Origin: Methylocystis sp.
GTDB taxonomy: Bacteria; Pseudomonadota; Alphaproteobacteria; Rhizobiales; Beijerinckiaceae
Reading direction: 5' to 3'
DNA: 6,125 nt
NCBI GenBank assembly: GCA_023253795.1
Contig: JALRFG010000129.1
Location: forward strand, 1-6,125
In this document: piece by piece, positions 5,848-6,125 of the stretch
How positions within the stretch are numbered: the stretch's first letter is position 1
How the letters are laid out: every line of letters begins with the position of its first letter
The notes under the pieces: generated by a model
Databases searched by the model: none
What the model saw: only the letters and a program-made list of their open reading frames with translations
Told to the model about the DNA's origin: nothing
Position numbers and translations under genes: made by a program

Positions 5848-6125
5848 ATGCCCAATATTCTCGATTACGCCAATCCGACGCGCTTCCTGAATTTTGCGCG
5901 CATCGTTCTGCCATGGCTTGGCGGGCTCACGCTTCTTCTGCTCGTTGTCGGACTTTACGGCGCCTTCACCGCGCCGCCGGACTATCAGCAGGGCGAGACG
6001 GTGCGGATCATGTATATCCATGTGCCCGCCGCCTGGCTGGCGATCTTCGCCTATGTCGTGATGACATCGGCGGCGCTGGGCGTGCTGGTCTGGAAACATC
6101 CGCTTGCCGATGCGGCGCAGAAAAC
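5848..6125 (+). CDS. ccmC: Heme exporter / cytochrome c maturation protein CcmC, N-terminal part (partial at right edge)
   Basis: Inner-membrane protein of the system I cytochrome c maturation pathway; it loads heme onto the chaperone CcmE. Ninety-two codons are present. The first membrane helix is at about 19-40 (VLPWLGGLTLLLLVVGLYGAF), followed by the family segment DYQQGETVRIMYIHVPAAWL at 45-64. His58 in YIHVPAA corresponds to the first conserved heme-ligand histidine of CcmC (His60 in E. coli). A second helix runs at about 61-82. The WWD heme-binding motif and remaining helices are beyond the edge. The ATG at 5848 gives the normal N-terminal length; the ribosome-binding site is weak. ccmA and ccmB, commonly just upstream, are absent here: ctpA and a hairpin lie there instead, so the ccm genes either start at ccmC or are split. 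Confidence 0.95.
   Translation, partial: MPNILDYANPTRFLNFARIVLPWLGGLTLLLLVVGLYGAFTAPPDYQQGETVRIMYIHVPAAWLAIFAYVVMTSAALGVLVWKHPLADAAQK

Overview
The window is GC-rich, densely coding chromosomal DNA. Its best fit is an alphaproteobacterium, probably Hyphomicrobiales (Rhizobiales). The clues are the alphaproteobacterial style of the beta clamp, PBP1A, CtpA and CcmC sequences and a perfect CtrA-type box (TTAA-N7-TTAA) in the one divergent promoter region. Genus cannot be settled from sequence reading alone. I found no RNA genes, mobile elements or CRISPR arrays.

Layout, left to right: (1) 1-755, minus strand: N-terminal 251 codons of a class A penicillin-binding protein (PBP1A type), running off the left edge. 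(2) 756-973: a divergent intergenic region with a CtrA-like box, a near-consensus DnaA box, a C8 tract and a GC-rich inverted repeat just before dnaN. (3) 974-2092: dnaN, the DNA polymerase III sliding clamp, complete. (4) 2127-2930: an unnamed four-helix membrane protein with a degenerate OmpA-like peptidoglycan-binding domain. (5) 3017-4324: an EnvC-like periplasmic coiled-coil protein with a catalytically dead M23/LytM domain, starting at GTG. (6) 4321-5778: ctpA, a carboxy-terminal processing protease, overlapping the previous gene by ATGA and ending in a Lys-Asp-Ala repeat tail. (7) 5793-5833: a strong GC-rich hairpin, the probable terminator of the rightward run. (8) 5848-6125: start of ccmC (cytochrome c maturation), running off the right edge.

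Four rightward genes (dnaN to ctpA) are closely spaced (34 bp, 86 bp, 4-bp overlap) and could share transcription. Apart from dnaN, they and the divergent PBP1A all concern the cell wall: PBP1A polymerises glycan, the OmpA-like protein probably touches peptidoglycan, the EnvC-like protein should activate an amidase for cell separation, and CtpA should process or degrade periplasmic proteins, often wall hydrolases. The CtrA-type box between PBP1A and dnaN suggests that wall synthesis and replication genes here respond to the cell-cycle regulator.

I see no radically new system. The less ordinary items are the cell-cycle regulatory motifs around dnaN, the uncharacterised OmpA-like membrane protein, the CtpA repeat tail, an 18-bp exact repeat shared by the two edge genes, and gene neighbours (dnaN without recF, ccmC without ccmB directly upstream) that differ from common arrangements.
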